This document shows positions 1-24,905 of a stretch of 64,000 nucleotides of DNA, piece after piece. The notes under the pieces were generated by a model that did no database searches, was not told where the DNA came from, and was given only the letters and a program-made list of their open reading frames with translations. Position 1 is the first letter of the stretch. Each line of letters begins with the position of its first letter. Source of the stretch: Micractinium sp. NFX-FRZ (taxonomy: Eukaryota; Chlorophyta; Trebouxiophyceae; Chlorellales; Chlorellaceae); assembly GCA_029339195.1 (NCBI GenBank), contig JAPTJF010000248.1:25412-89411 (forward strand), given 5' to 3'. The translations under genes were made by a program, and so were the position numbers.

Positions 1-1322
1 TGGGAGGACCCTTTGGCGCTGCTGGTGCCCACCGCTACTGCCCTGATCATGGTGTACCACCTAGCCAAACCATTCGCGCCACGTAACGCCTGCACCTGAA
101 CATGCCCCTGGGGATGGAAGCAGCAGGCGCTATGTGGAGCGGCCGACCTGTTACTGAGCGGTACCGCCGCGCGGTGAGCCCGCTCCTCTGTCTCCCTTGT
201 TTTGTTTTGCTTCCAATTCTTTGATCCACAGCCTGCCCCACTTTCTCCTGTTGCCCGGCAGCACAGTCGCCGGCCAATTGCACTTCCCCCTGCTGCTTCA
301 CACCGTCACCTGTTTTAGACCTGTCTGCTCAGCTGTTTCACACACCGGTGGGACCACCATCTAAAACACACATCTGTTCCCTGGCTGGTTCGACGCCACC
401 ACTCTTCAACCCCGCCGTTTTCACACCTGCCAGCCTGGCCCACAGTCCCTCAGTTTGCATCACCCACTGGGTAGTGGCACTACCTCTCCCTTCCCCCCAC
501 ACACAAACCAAGAAACCTACTGCCAACCTTCTTTCGAGGATTTACTCCCCCTCTCCAGAGCTGCTAACCCTGCCCTACTCCGTGCCAATTGCTTCCGCTC
601 CGCGGCTGCCTCTGATTGCTCTTCTTAGCTCCATGGGTTGCAATCCCACTCCCCCCTTTCAAGAAAACTTGAAACTCACCTCTCTCCTTGCTAACATGTT
701 TCCCATGGGCTCAGCACTTCTCTGATACCCCTTCTTAGCCCTATGGGTTGCAATCCCCACTCCAGCAAAACTTGTACACCACTCTCTCACTGCACACAGA
801 CGTTCCCAAGCACTCTCTGATACCCCCTTCTTAGCCCCAGTCCCCACCGCCCCCTTGCCCCAATCTCTCTGCCGGAACTCTTAGGACCCCCCCTAGGGTA
901 GGCCTACCACCTCGCCCACGCAGCGTCTTGCTACTCACCTGCCGTGTTCGCCCTGCCCCACTCTTTGCTTCCAAGCCCCCGCTTGTAACACAAGCTCATC
1001 TGCATTCAATGCTGTTGCGCACAGGCAACAGCAGTGGGTCGGCCGCCAGCCGTCCCCCTCCTGGCACACGTGTGCACATCACAGCCTGCCACCACAGATC
1101 AGCCCTGCTGACATACTATGCACGCCATGGTGTCAGCGTGGACGTTGACAGCGGGGTCACACCAAGGGAGGTGGGGAGAGCAACAGGTAGAACATGTGTC
1201 ACCTGCTGGGCACCACAGCAGGACACCCTGGCGCCAGCCTGGCGCCGTCTTGCCAGCTGGCACCTCCAGGCAGCTGAGGCCCAGTGCAGCCCCAGCCTGC
1301 CAGCCGGTGCCCCGCTCCCCGC
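1..1322. other. Intergenic / 3' flank of the MAP3K-epsilon gene
   Basis: No gene is supported here. The stretch is C/T-rich on the plus strand and lies downstream of the stop codon of the minus-strand kinase gene, so part of it is probably that gene's 3' UTR. I found no TGTAA signal in the minus orientation. A degenerate direct repeat occupies about 619-850 and is listed separately. The longest plus-strand ORF (348-725) has simple composition and matches no family I recognise. Confidence 0.5.
619..850. repeat. Degenerate direct repeat, three partial copies
   Basis: The phrase CTTCTTAGC followed by CCATGGGTTGCAATCCC or a close variant starts near 622 and near 735. The preceding part, CTCTGATACCCC, recurs near 721 and near 816, where CTTCTTAGCCCC follows again. 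The copies are about 90-110 bases apart and diverged. They sit in the noncoding flank of the MAP3K gene. Confidence 0.7.
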
Positions 1323-14658
<13,336 letters not shown>

Positions 14659-15806
14659 CGTCGGAAGCTTTCGAGCCGCGGCGATCAGCTTCACTGCACA
14701 ACCACTCCGAGTGCTGAACTGCCTTGCTCCATTCGCGCAGAGCGCAGTTCCAAGGGCTGTCCGTTCAACCGCTTTTGGTTGTATAGGGCTGTGGTCACCG
14801 TTGGCAACCGCCGGGGGCCAGGCAGGGCCGCCCTTTGTGCAAGAAAGTTGCAGCCGGTCTGCCCACCTGCCGCCGCCACCTGCTGCCCGCCTCTGCCTGG
14901 TTGAAGATATACCAGGTCGTGAATGCCCTGAATCGAAGCTCGAATTACAGGTGTTGTGATTCAGAGCACACAAGCTTTCGCGGGTTAGGAGAAAGGTAAG
15001 GCTGGAAGAAGAAGACACGGGAGGAAGGGGCGTTTCAAACCGAGGGGCACTTGGTGGGAGGAGGTGGGTACAGTGGTGTGGGGGTCTGCATGGAGACGGC
15101 GGTCCAGTTGCTGGCATGTGACAGGAAAGTATCAGTCGGGCAGGCGTTCAAGAAGAGTGAAGACCCACACGGGTTGCAAAATCTCAACGTGGCCCGGCTG
15201 TGTGGGGTTGAAAAAAGAAAAGGCAACATTGCAGCGCTTATGATGAGAAACACAGCACCAGAGGGAAAGAATCAGAGGGGAAATAATCGTTCGTTGGAGT
15301 GTGTGCCCTATCCCCACTGTCTCAAACGTCGTTTGTGTGCTGAAACCGAGGCACACGAGGCGTCGTGTCGAGGAGTGGGCGGGGTGACAGGGCAGGCAGC
15401 ACGAAGCAACGGCACGGAGCTGTGGAGGCCCGCTGCATCTCAAAAGGGCACTCAGCGGCACTCGACCCACCCCACTCAAAGCAGCCAGCGAAGATTGGGT
15501 CTTGGGAAGGCCGGGGTTCGGTGGGGGGTGCAGGCGACAGAGCGTGGGCAGGCAGGTGGGCAACACAAAAGCTGGGGGTGATGGTGGAAGGTGTGGGTGA
15601 GGGGTGGGCAGGGCGGGCAAGGAGAATCCGATACAAATGGCTGGCAGGGTACAACGCAGGCAGCGCAGCCAATCCTGGACATGTGGTCAACTTGTGAAAA
15701 AGGGAGGCACAGCCGCAGCTGGGGGCCCTCCGCAGCCGCAGCCAGCCCCAAGGGGCGGCCAGCACCCGTCAGCAGGCCCCCTCCCCCCGGCCGCAAACGA
15801 TGCGCT
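14659..15806. other. Intergenic: 3' flank of the receptor kinase and promoter side of MAP3K
   Basis: Both neighbours are on the minus strand. The stretch therefore holds the 3' UTR of the receptor-like kinase and the promoter and 5' UTR of the MAP3K gene. It is less GC-rich than the surroundings. A minus-strand TGTAA lies at 14945-14949. No ORF here resembles a known family. Confidence 0.6.
14945..14949 (-). terminator. Candidate poly(A) signal of the receptor kinase gene
   Basis: TTACA on the plus strand reads TGTAA on the minus strand, the usual green-algal poly(A) signal. It lies about 860 bases past the receptor kinase stop and 290 bases before the MAP3K start. The distance is long, so confidence is low. 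Confidence 0.35.
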
Positions 15807-18800
15807 CTACGCAAACGGCGACACGGCGGCAGCGGCGGTGCCCCTCGGAACAGCAGCGCAAGCAATGACGCGCATCCCCGCGCCCGCCGGCGGCGGCACC
15901 GGCGTGCCGCCTGCCGGCGCCGTGCCGCTGTCGTCTGAGGCCGCGCTGGGCTGCGGGGCGGGCGGCTCGGGAATGGCGGGGTGCAGCAGGGGCTGCCCCC
16001 ACGGCAGGTCCCCATCGCTCGAGCCAGCCAGGGTGGTGTCTCCGCTGGTGGCGTGCTCCAGCCCATCAGCCCCCGACATCACCCCCTTACTGCCATGCAG
16101 CTTGGCGCCGGTCAGGCGGGAGAGTTCCTCCACCTGCGGCGGGGCGGGGCAGTGCGGGGGTGGGCCCGGGGCGGGGCACATGTCATGGGATGCTCTGCTG
16201 ACATCCCGCCCGACTGACATGGCGGATTGGCGTGATAATAACGCCAGCTGCTGCACCCCCCTGCCTGCTCTTCACCTCCTGCCCACTCCTGCGGCCTGCA
16301 AGCCTTCCACCCACGCGCCCCCGCCCTGCCAGCACAGAGCATTTATCCGCCATGTCAGCACACAGCCTCCACTGCCATGCCAGCACAGCGTATGCATCAA
16401 GCAGCGCACCAGTTGGGCCGCGGTGGGGCGCTTCTCCGGCGCGCTGTCCAGGCAGCGCATCATGAGATCCGCCAGCTCCTGCACTCAGGCACAGCAAATT
16501 TAGAAGCATGCTTTGGCCTTCACTGATCACACAGCTAATGCCCAGGCAGCGCATCATGAGGCCCGCCAGCACCTGCACTCGGCACGAACAGCACACGGAT
16601 TTACAGGCAGGTTGGTAAGCTTCACTGCAGCTCGTGCCCAGGCAGCGCGAGGAGTGAGCGCGGCAACAGACGGCGTGTGTGTTGGGGGGTTGCGGCACCT
16701 CGGCGGGCCAGCCAGGGGGAGGGAGAGAGTGCAGGAGCGCAGCCAGCACTTGCCTGGGGGCACTGCTCCGGCACCCGCGGCATCTCAATGCGCCCCCGCC
16801 GCGGCACCTCGCCTGTGCAGATCTCCCACAGCAGGATGCCTGCAGGGGAGCAGCGGCAGGGGCGGTGTGCGGGGCAACAATCAGTTAGGCCAGCACGGCA
16901 GCCCTTGGGCAGGCAACAGCAGTGCCAGCCATTGGCCAGGCCACGGCAGCTTGTGACCAAAAAGAGCATGAGCATGCCTCACCAAAGCTGTAGATGTCTG
17001 AGGGGAAGGAGGAGCGGTGACCCATGAGCACCTCGGGTGCGCACCACGCAAAGGTGCCAACCTGCGGGGGCGTCAGGTGGGTGCATGGGGAGGGTGGAGA
17101 ACGGCGGGGGGAGCGAGGAGCGGCGCCAGTAAAGGCAGCGCCAGCAGGGTGGAGGTCGGTAATGCGACAGCACAGGTCAGGCCAGGGCGAGCGCCAACCC
17201 TGGATGGCAGACTGGCAGGCTGCTCATCGTGTTTGCTGCCCTGTTGAGGAGCAGCAAAGGTATGGCAGCAAAAAGGGGGCACCCACCGCTTCCTGCCGGC
17301 TCGGCGCCTGCGTGTGCGTCAGCAGCCGGCTGAGGCCCACCTGCGGGGCGGGGGGCAGGAAAACATGGGCAGGGGATGAGGGCGGGGCGGGGCGGGGGGC
17401 GGGGCAGGGGCAGGTGCCTGCAGGCACATGCTCCTGCACGGGCTCCCTGCCGGCCGCCACGCCACCAAACCCAGCCCAGCACTCGCCCTGGAGCAATGGC
17501 AAAGCACACACGCCAGGGTCAGTGCACAGCCCCGCCTGCGGCCCCCAATGCCCACAGCCTGCTGCTTGCCCGCCACCCACCTCGCATCTCCCACCCCGGC
17601 CGCTGGTCCCATCCCAACCCACCATGGCCCCCTAGTGTCCGCCGCCCTGACCCACGCCTGCTCCTGCGGCCCGGCTGCTGGCCCTACCCTAGCCACCCCG
17701 CCCGCCTGCCCCTTGCCCCCCCCTCTGCTCACATCCCCCAGCTTGGCGGTCAGGTCCCGGGTGAGCAGCACGTTGCTGGACTTGACGTCGTAGTGCACCA
17801 CCCGCTGGTGGTGCAGGTAGGTGAGGGCGGAGGCGACGTCCAGCGCCACGCGGCCGCCGCGGCGGTACCTGTCAGCCGGGAGGGGTTGTGGTGGGCGCTG
17901 TTGGAGAGGAGAGGAAGTGCGCGCTATACATGTGCAGCACAGTCGTGAGCTGGTTGATCCTGCGGCGTGGCGCGATGCGAGGCGTGAGGGGAGATTGGAC
18001 GAATGGAGCGCGGCAGCCAATCAGAGGTTGGGCTCGCGGGGCCAGACGCGCACAAGCGACGCATGCTGCGGGGCAGCACAGCTGCTCTGCTTCGCGGCCT
18101 GCCTGCGGGTGCACAAGCGCCCCGTGCTGTCTCAATGTGCTTCATCAGTGTATAGACACGCCTGCCCCGCCCCCTCACCAGGAGAAGGCGCGCTGCCCGG
18201 TGGCCTTGTCCTTTGCGTGCAGAGCGGCAAAGAAGTCGCGACCCTCCTGCAGGCCGGGCAGGGAGACGAGCGGGCAGGCCGCGGATACAGCGTGTGGGGC
18301 GGGGGGCGGGCCGGAGGGGGCGGGCTGGTGAGCGCAAGACAGGGCATTCTCAGCACAATCACGTCAACACCTTGGCATGCCCACCCAGACCCCACGCTGC
18401 CCCACCATGAACTCTGTGAGTATGACCGCCTTGCAGCCGTGCAGCGCCACCCCCACAAAGTGCACCATGTTCCTGCGGCGGGGCAGGGGGCGGGGGCGGG
18501 CGGGGTGTGGTGAGAGTTAGTGCAAGATGCAGTAATTGTGATGTTTGTTGACACTCACACGTCTCTCCCTGAGTTGACTTTTGTTAAGCGGGGCGGGGTG
18601 GGTGAGATGGAGGGGCATGAAGCTCGGATAGGTGCTCATCAACCTGCGCACCCAAACAGTGAGGGGCAGCAACAAGGCCGCGGTAGCCATGCTACTGTGC
18701 ACTAGGCTGCTGGTAAGGTGCTGCAGTGGGTGGTGATGGGCCACAGGCGCCAGAAACCGGGCGGCAAGAGACACATCCGAAGCGCACACCGCCCTGCACG

Positions 18801-21800
18801 TGTCCCGCAAAGACCGCCTGCCACCAGCCCCCGCTGCCTGCCCGCCCGCCGTCACACCTGTGGCGCAGGCGGCGCAGCATGCGCGCCTCCGCTATCCACT
18901 GCTGCTGCGCGTCGGGGTTGGACCCCACCACAATCACTTTGGCGGCGACCGGCTCCACGCCGTTGAGGAGGGCCTGGGCGGCAGGTCAGGTGGGGCAGGT
19001 AGGCGGCCAGTGGGGGTGGGTGAAGAAGATGAGCGGGCGGGAGAGCAGCGGGCAGGCAGTGCAAAGGTCAGGCGGGGACCTGCACCACGCCGCCACTACT
19101 CCCCCACTGCCGCCGCATTGCCAGGGGCGCTCCCAAGCGACGGTGGGTCGGGCGCCCAGGGTGTCGGCCAAGCCTTTTGCCACCATTGCAGGCATACACT
19201 ATTGGTGCCAGCGTGCTCACCTTGTACACCGTCCCCTGCCCGCCGGACCCCAGCTCGCGAGGCTCCCCCGCGCTGTTCATCTCAAATGTGAGCTGCAGGC
19301 AAGCACAGGGTGGAGTGTGGTTGGCTGGCACGCGTATGCATGTAGTGGTAAGCGGCAAGAGCAAGCAGATGGTAGGATGCCGCAGGCAGCGTCACCGGCT
19401 GCGGATGCTGCGCAAAACCAGTGCGATTCTGCGATGCACCAGATTGCTGGCACGGCGGCACGTCTGCGTGCCAACCGCTGGTGGCACCTCCCAGCACTCG
19501 CGCCTGCCGCTGCCCGCCCGCCCGCCCGCCCTCCCGCCTGCCCTCACCTGCGACACATCCAGCAGCCACTCTTTGCCCAGCTCGCCGGCAACAGCCACCG
19601 AGTCAATGCTAGCCCTGCTTGAAGCAGTGACGGTGCCATCGCTCAGGGATGCACGCCCATCAGACGTGGGGACTGTGCTGCTGTGCATGCTGGTCACGTC
19701 TGCTGCCGTAAGGCGGCCGGGGTGCAGCTGCAGGGAGGGGCGGGGGGGCGGGAGGAGAGGGGCAGGGGTGTGCGCGAGCTTGGGGGCAGGCACACCCGGC
19801 AACGACGGGAGACCACACCTGCCTTGCGTGTGCGTGCTACCCCGACTCGATCAACGGCCCACAGCACACACCGCGTGCACTGGCATGCCTGGTCGGGATG
19901 CGGGTGCGCCAGGAACTCGCCTGAATGGACCAATCCACTGCGCACCTGCCTGCACACACCATCCCGGCACCTAGCACAGACCCCTGCTGCCTGCACCCGC
20001 ACCCACACATGTGCACCCGAATGGGCAAGGGCACCCGCCCACAGGCAGGTGGGCCTGCACACACATGTGCACCTAAACACACACAGGCAGGTGCGCCGCC
20101 AGCCCACCTGCATGACCGAGTCGAGCACCTTGCTGCCGTCCCCGCTGCTGCTGCTGCCCTTCTCCGCATCCGCCAGCTGCAGCTCGCGCACATGCCGGCG
20201 GCGCCACAGCAGCAGGGCTCCGACCAGGAACCCCACCGCCAGGACAGAGCCTGCAGCAGCAGTGGCGTGGGCGGGCGGGAGAATGGCGGTTTAGCCCCGG
20301 GGATGACAGCCGCACGCGCGCCTGTGAGTCTCTGTGCTGCTGCCTGGCACATGCGGCAGCGGGTCCAGTCTCTGTGCAGCATGCAGTGCACAACAGGCAA
20401 GCAACACACCTGCCACGATGCCGGCTATCGCGCCCCCGCTGAGCCCGCCGCCGCCGCCGTCGTCAGCCGTCGCGCCGGGCAGGTAAGCCCGGGCCTCCGC
20501 CAGCTGGCTGTCGTTCATCGCCTTGGCGTAAAACACGACATCGCCATTCCTGCAGCATGGTCACCGCCACGGGGCAGGGCAGGTCAGCGCCAATAGGAGG
20601 GCAGGTCAGGATCACTTCTTTGGCTGTGCACAATCCGCTTGTTGCTCGATCAGGCGCATGGGGTGCCCCTGTGGCAGGGCAGCAGCGCATGCAGAGGCAG
20701 TGCAGGTGACCCCCCATGCCGGCGCTGCTGCACCCCGCGGCTCTCGAGGCCGCGCAGCAGTTGGCCCAACACTGCGCTGTACGCAGTGTGCTGTGCTGTG
20801 CGGGGTTCATGCTCAGCAGGCGACGGGGTTGGCGGCGCACCAGTTGGCCAGCGACAGGTCAATGGGCACCGCCGGCAGGTTCTGAGTGGTCGGGCTGTCT
20901 GGGATGCCTGCACACGATTGAAAGAACCGTGGGCAAAAAGAAAACTTGGTTCACCCAGAAACAGTGCAGAAGCACACTTACAAAGGGAAGGCGGCAGCGG
21001 GGCGCGCATATCGATGCTGCAGCCATATGAGGCTGCCTGCCCACGGCCTCGCGTAGGTACCGCCCTGCGCCACGGAGCGCCACAGAGACACACAAGCACA
21101 GCAGGGAGGTCCCCACTCTAGGGAGCCTCCCCCCAGGAGCCCTGATCCTTGCCTGCCCGCCCGCTCACCCACCCTTCAGCATGTAGATGTTGGGGCCCAA
21201 AAAGTCGCGGCCCAGGGGGAACCACTTGATGCCTGGCGGGCAGGGCAGGGGGCGGGAGGCAGGAGCGGAGTGTCATGACACTGCAGCGTCCCTGCCAGGG
21301 TAGTTGCGCTGTGCGCTGCCAGCTGTCTAGACCCCTCGCCCTCCAGCACAGACGGCGCGGTACTACCCACGGTTCCTCCTGCCAGCCAATCATACCAGCC
21401 CCTGCGCCCGCACCCCCGGGGCCGCCTGCGTGGCACAGAGCAGCTCACCCATGCACCGCACGCCGTCCGCGTTGCACTGCGCCTCGGCTTCCTGCAATAG
21501 CGGTGCGTGAGCATGGGCGCAGGCAGCAGAGCATGAAAATGCAGCAGGTCATTCTACAGCCCAGCACCTCAACTTGATGAGCCTTGCAGAAGAGCAGACG
21601 GCATGCCGCCCTGCCCTCCCGATGCGGCGGCACACGGCACTGCCTTCCAGCCCCCGCCCCCCCGCCGGCCCCCCCCGCACCTCCAGCGACCCCTGCCGCA
21701 TGCACACACGCTCCTTCAGCGTCCCGGCGCATGTGTAGTCGTACCTGCACGCACGCACGCACGTCGACACCCATGCACAGGATAGTTGGTGTGAGGCTTG

Positions 21801-23573
21801 AATCTCCATCTGTTCACGCAAGCGCATCTGCGCGCGATGTGACAGCATGGCGTGGAGGCGGCAGCAGGCTACGCATGCTTTGTCGAGCCTGCCTGCCTGC
21901 CACCCTGCCCTCACATGGTGCGCCGCCCCAGGCACATGTTCAGCTGGCATCAGAGTGCATGCCGCTGCCCACATGCTGCCGACCTCGCCACCGTGCATGC
22001 ACGCACCCACCGTGAATAATCCACCTGCCCTCACACCCCAGCCCACACAGTCACGCCCGTGCAAACACACATGCCAATTCCACACACCCACACAGGCCCC
22101 TTTTGACTGTCTCCCGCGCTCACATGTTGTACCACCCCAGGCACATGTGCAGCTGGTAGCCTGCCAGGTCGGGCGGCCGCATGTCGGGAACCAGCTGGCC
22201 TGCAGCGGGCATGAGGGGAGGGCACGGGGCATGAGGGCAAGGAGCGGATGGAGGTTGCACGGCGCCGCTGCTGACGCTGCCCCACCCGATGCTTGACCGG
22301 GGTGCTGCCCCACCGCGTCCACTGCTGCCGCTCGGCCGCCGCTTCGCCCAGCGCACGCGGGCAAGAGCAAGCAGGTGGCCGGGCATGCGCTCACGGCACT
22401 GCCACCGACACGCAGCATGGGACGGGAGGCAGCGCCTGAAGGCCGTTCACTTGCTGCAGCGCCCCGCAAGCGGCTAGCAGAACGGCAGGGCCAAGCGGCA
22501 GGTGTGATTCCATTTCGCGCACCGGAGGTCATGGCAATGGTGGGGCCCTTATCAAGCGCCTCTGGGGGGTGCCCCTGCTGTGGCAGCGCGCCGGGCTGGC
22601 TCATCAGCACGCAGTGCCTGTGCGCCAGCATGGCAGCATCGCTGGTCGCCGATATAGTCAACAGGCTGGCGGAGCAGCCCTCCTGCAGCGGGCTGCATGC
22701 ACGAACGAGCGGCAGGGATGGATGATGACGCCACATCGGCGGCAGCGTTGGCATGGGCACATGATGCACGCGTGCACTTGAGCGCGACGCCACCGTTCCT
22801 TTTGCACCCGCGCCGTGCGGCAGCCGGGTTGCAACGACGGTATGCGGAGCATGTGCATGCGACGCACCCACCAGTAACGGTATGTGTTGCACCCATCTGC
22901 TGCTCGCGCCCGGCAGGCCGCCGCACACTCGCGCTCCTCCACCGGGCCCGCGGGGGACCCCTGGAGCGCCTGCCCCGCCAGCATGACGTGGGGCATGGAG
23001 ATGAAGAGGTCGGGCTGGGCTGCAGGGGCAGGAAGGCACAATGGATAAGGGTGGATTCGGGCACTTCAGGGCAAGCAGAATGAAGAAGAAGAATGTGCAG
23101 GGTGCGTCCGGCGCGGTGGCACGGCCGGCGTGTGGTGCACAGCACGTGCTGCGCCCTCGCCACCGCTTGGTCCCCAACCTTTCCCTGCAAACCCGCTCCT
23201 GCTCACTGTGGTTTGGGGGTGCACCACTGTCTGTGAGCATGTGTCCCTCATCCACAAAGATGAGGAACATGCCATCCTGGGTGCGGGGAGGGAGGAGTGG
23301 GGCGGCGAGTGGTCAGCTCCTGGACCGCCCGGCGCCGGCGGCGGCGGCCGAGCAGCTGAGGCCCAGGAGCGATGTTTGTTGGCCGCTACAGTATGCTTCT
23401 AGGATGTTTTGCTTCTCACTCCAGTTATGCAGCTCAGAGAGCTCGCGGCGACTCACATTCATAGGCTGCGTCTTGTCTAGCGCTGCTGTTGCTTGCGTTG
23501 CCGGTCCCGAGAGGCACAGGCACACCAAAGCGGCCCACGGGAGCAGTGCGGAGAGCCGCTGTGCCGGTGGCAT
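15807..23573 (-). CDS. Receptor-like protein kinase with Cys-rich ectodomain
   Basis: Single-pass surface kinase, modelled at 776 residues. Exons: 23457-23573, 23228-23276, 22872-23019, 22523-22692, 22124-22199, 21681-21744, 21449-21491, 21173-21232, 20841-20907, 20410-20549, 20108-20250, 19548-19727, 19221-19292, 18858-18973, 18406-18472, 18179-18246, 17733-17868, 17287-17340, 16983-17061, 16754-16839, 16410-16478, 15807-16133. Phases close throughout. Residues 1-30 form a signal peptide. The ectodomain carries Cys pairs such as ECAAACRA, CNTYRYC and EGCSA. About 303-327 is the membrane span, followed by WRRR. The kinase domain runs about 420-665: GSGGQG loop, Lys455, catalytic loop HYDVKSSN (552-559) with Tyr for the usual Arg, DVG at 572 for DFG, and CAPEV. 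The last 108 residues are a Pro/Ser/Ala-rich tail. Exon 20 ends with a clear GC donor (CAG/GCAAGT). The exon 2 end has two equivalent choices. The ligand is unknown. Confidence 0.88.
16440..16660 (-). repeat. Receptor kinase exon 21 followed by decayed copies of itself
   Basis: Exon 21 (16410-16478) contains, on the plus strand, CAGGCAGCGCATCATGAG. The same text recurs at about 16540-16560 with the following acceptor region, and a shorter GCCCAGGCAGCGCG remnant lies near 16636. Both copies are in the intron upstream of exon 21 in transcription order. Confidence 0.87.
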
Positions 23574-24905
23574 CGCGTCTGGCTGGCTCCCTGTATGAGC
23601 CCCTCCCTCAGTCGCAACCACTGAAATTAGTTTCGGGGGTCCATCTGAAAGAGCAGTGCCTACAGAAACCGATGGATGGATTCACTTGCCTCCGCGAGCT
23701 GGCCGCGCAGCGCAGCCAGCGCACGGGTATGCCCAAGTGCTTTATTATAAGCTGCGATGCATTGCAATGCATTCAGGACACAGCTGTTAGCATGCGCCGC
23801 AGCTGGACACCTCTGGACCTGCACCCACCTTGACCTGGTGCCAGCACCAGCAGGCGGCAACCTTTGCTGCCGCCAGGAGGCTGATCCTGCCCATCCTCAC
23901 CTCACCTCGCCCTACCACATGTCTATGCCCGCCAACCAGTCTCTCCCCTCGCAGTCCTGACTTCAGGCGCCCAGGCGTCCGGCATGCCCTGCTGACACCA
24001 CAGACGTGTGATGGCCCGCTCCCTATCGCCTCAAGGCGGATCGGCGGGGCCACCCCACAAGCTGGGGCCTCTCTTCTTGCTACTCCAATCCTGCATTGCC
24101 TCCATGAAAAGCTGCGGCGTCCCTGATGTGCCTGCTGGGCCCTTCAGGCCAGCACCCCCTGGGGATCATCCTGCGCCTTCCAATCTTCCAGGACGACAGG
24201 AGGAGGAGTTTTTTCTCCAACAGCCACAGCATGCAGCACTGTGCTTGAGCGTGCCCTGGGCAAGCGGCCCCAACCGTTTGGCTGGCCATCACGTTCCACT
24301 CTTGCCTCCGCCAAGTGCGGTTCAACATACTTGATACATCCGCTGATAATGCAGACCGCCCGCCCCCTTGTCGCAGATACTGCCAGCCCCGCAGGTACTG
24401 CAGCCTGCCCGCCCCTCCTCAACGCCGACATGGTGCAGCTTGCTATGCACTGTAGGGTCGGTCAGTGGCCCCTGACTGTTGCCACTTTGTGGCGGCGCCG
24501 GGCTCCCCTCCCTGGATCTGGTGCCGCCGCCGTGCTCGCTGCGGCTTCCCAGGCCTTGCACAAGCGCCCGGCTGTTCCCACCGGCACACCAATCGAGCAT
24601 TGCGCACTCCTGGCCGTAGATGTATGGCTTAAACTGCCTGCCCCGATAACTGGCAGGAGCACTGGACGAGGAGGTTGATGTACCAAGGGCTCCCTCTGGC
24701 CGAGGCCTGTAAACCATCCATTTCTGTGGGGTGTATCTCAGATAGGCAGGCTGCACCGCCATGTGGCGCGGCAGCTGCTGGTGCCCCTTTGAAGGTTGGC
24801 GTTGGGCTGCCCCTTGCCTAGTGCACTGCAGAAACAACGTCGGCACACCTGCCTGCAGTTGAGAAGACGCCCGAACTCACTCCAAGCCGCAGGCCTGCGC
24901 CCGTC
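23574..24905. other. Divergent intergenic region between two kinase genes
   Basis: The receptor kinase leaves to the left and the GAF-PAS kinase to the right, so both promoters should lie here. The stretch has a lower GC content than the genes. Overlapping minus-strand ORFs at 24322-24846, 24144-24431 and 24080-24328 look less repetitive than shadow ORFs, but they match nothing I recognise. I could not join them into one gene with good splice sites. Confidence 0.5.

Noticed and set aside
348..725. Plus-strand ORF of 125 residues
   Set aside because: Ser/Pro/Leu-rich simple composition, lies in the 3' flank of the MAP3K gene, overlaps a direct repeat, and shows no family motif.
21549..23270. 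Single minus-strand ORF of 573 residues
   Set aside because: It reads through several receptor kinase introns; only short parts match the Cys-rich ectodomain exons, and others need different frames.
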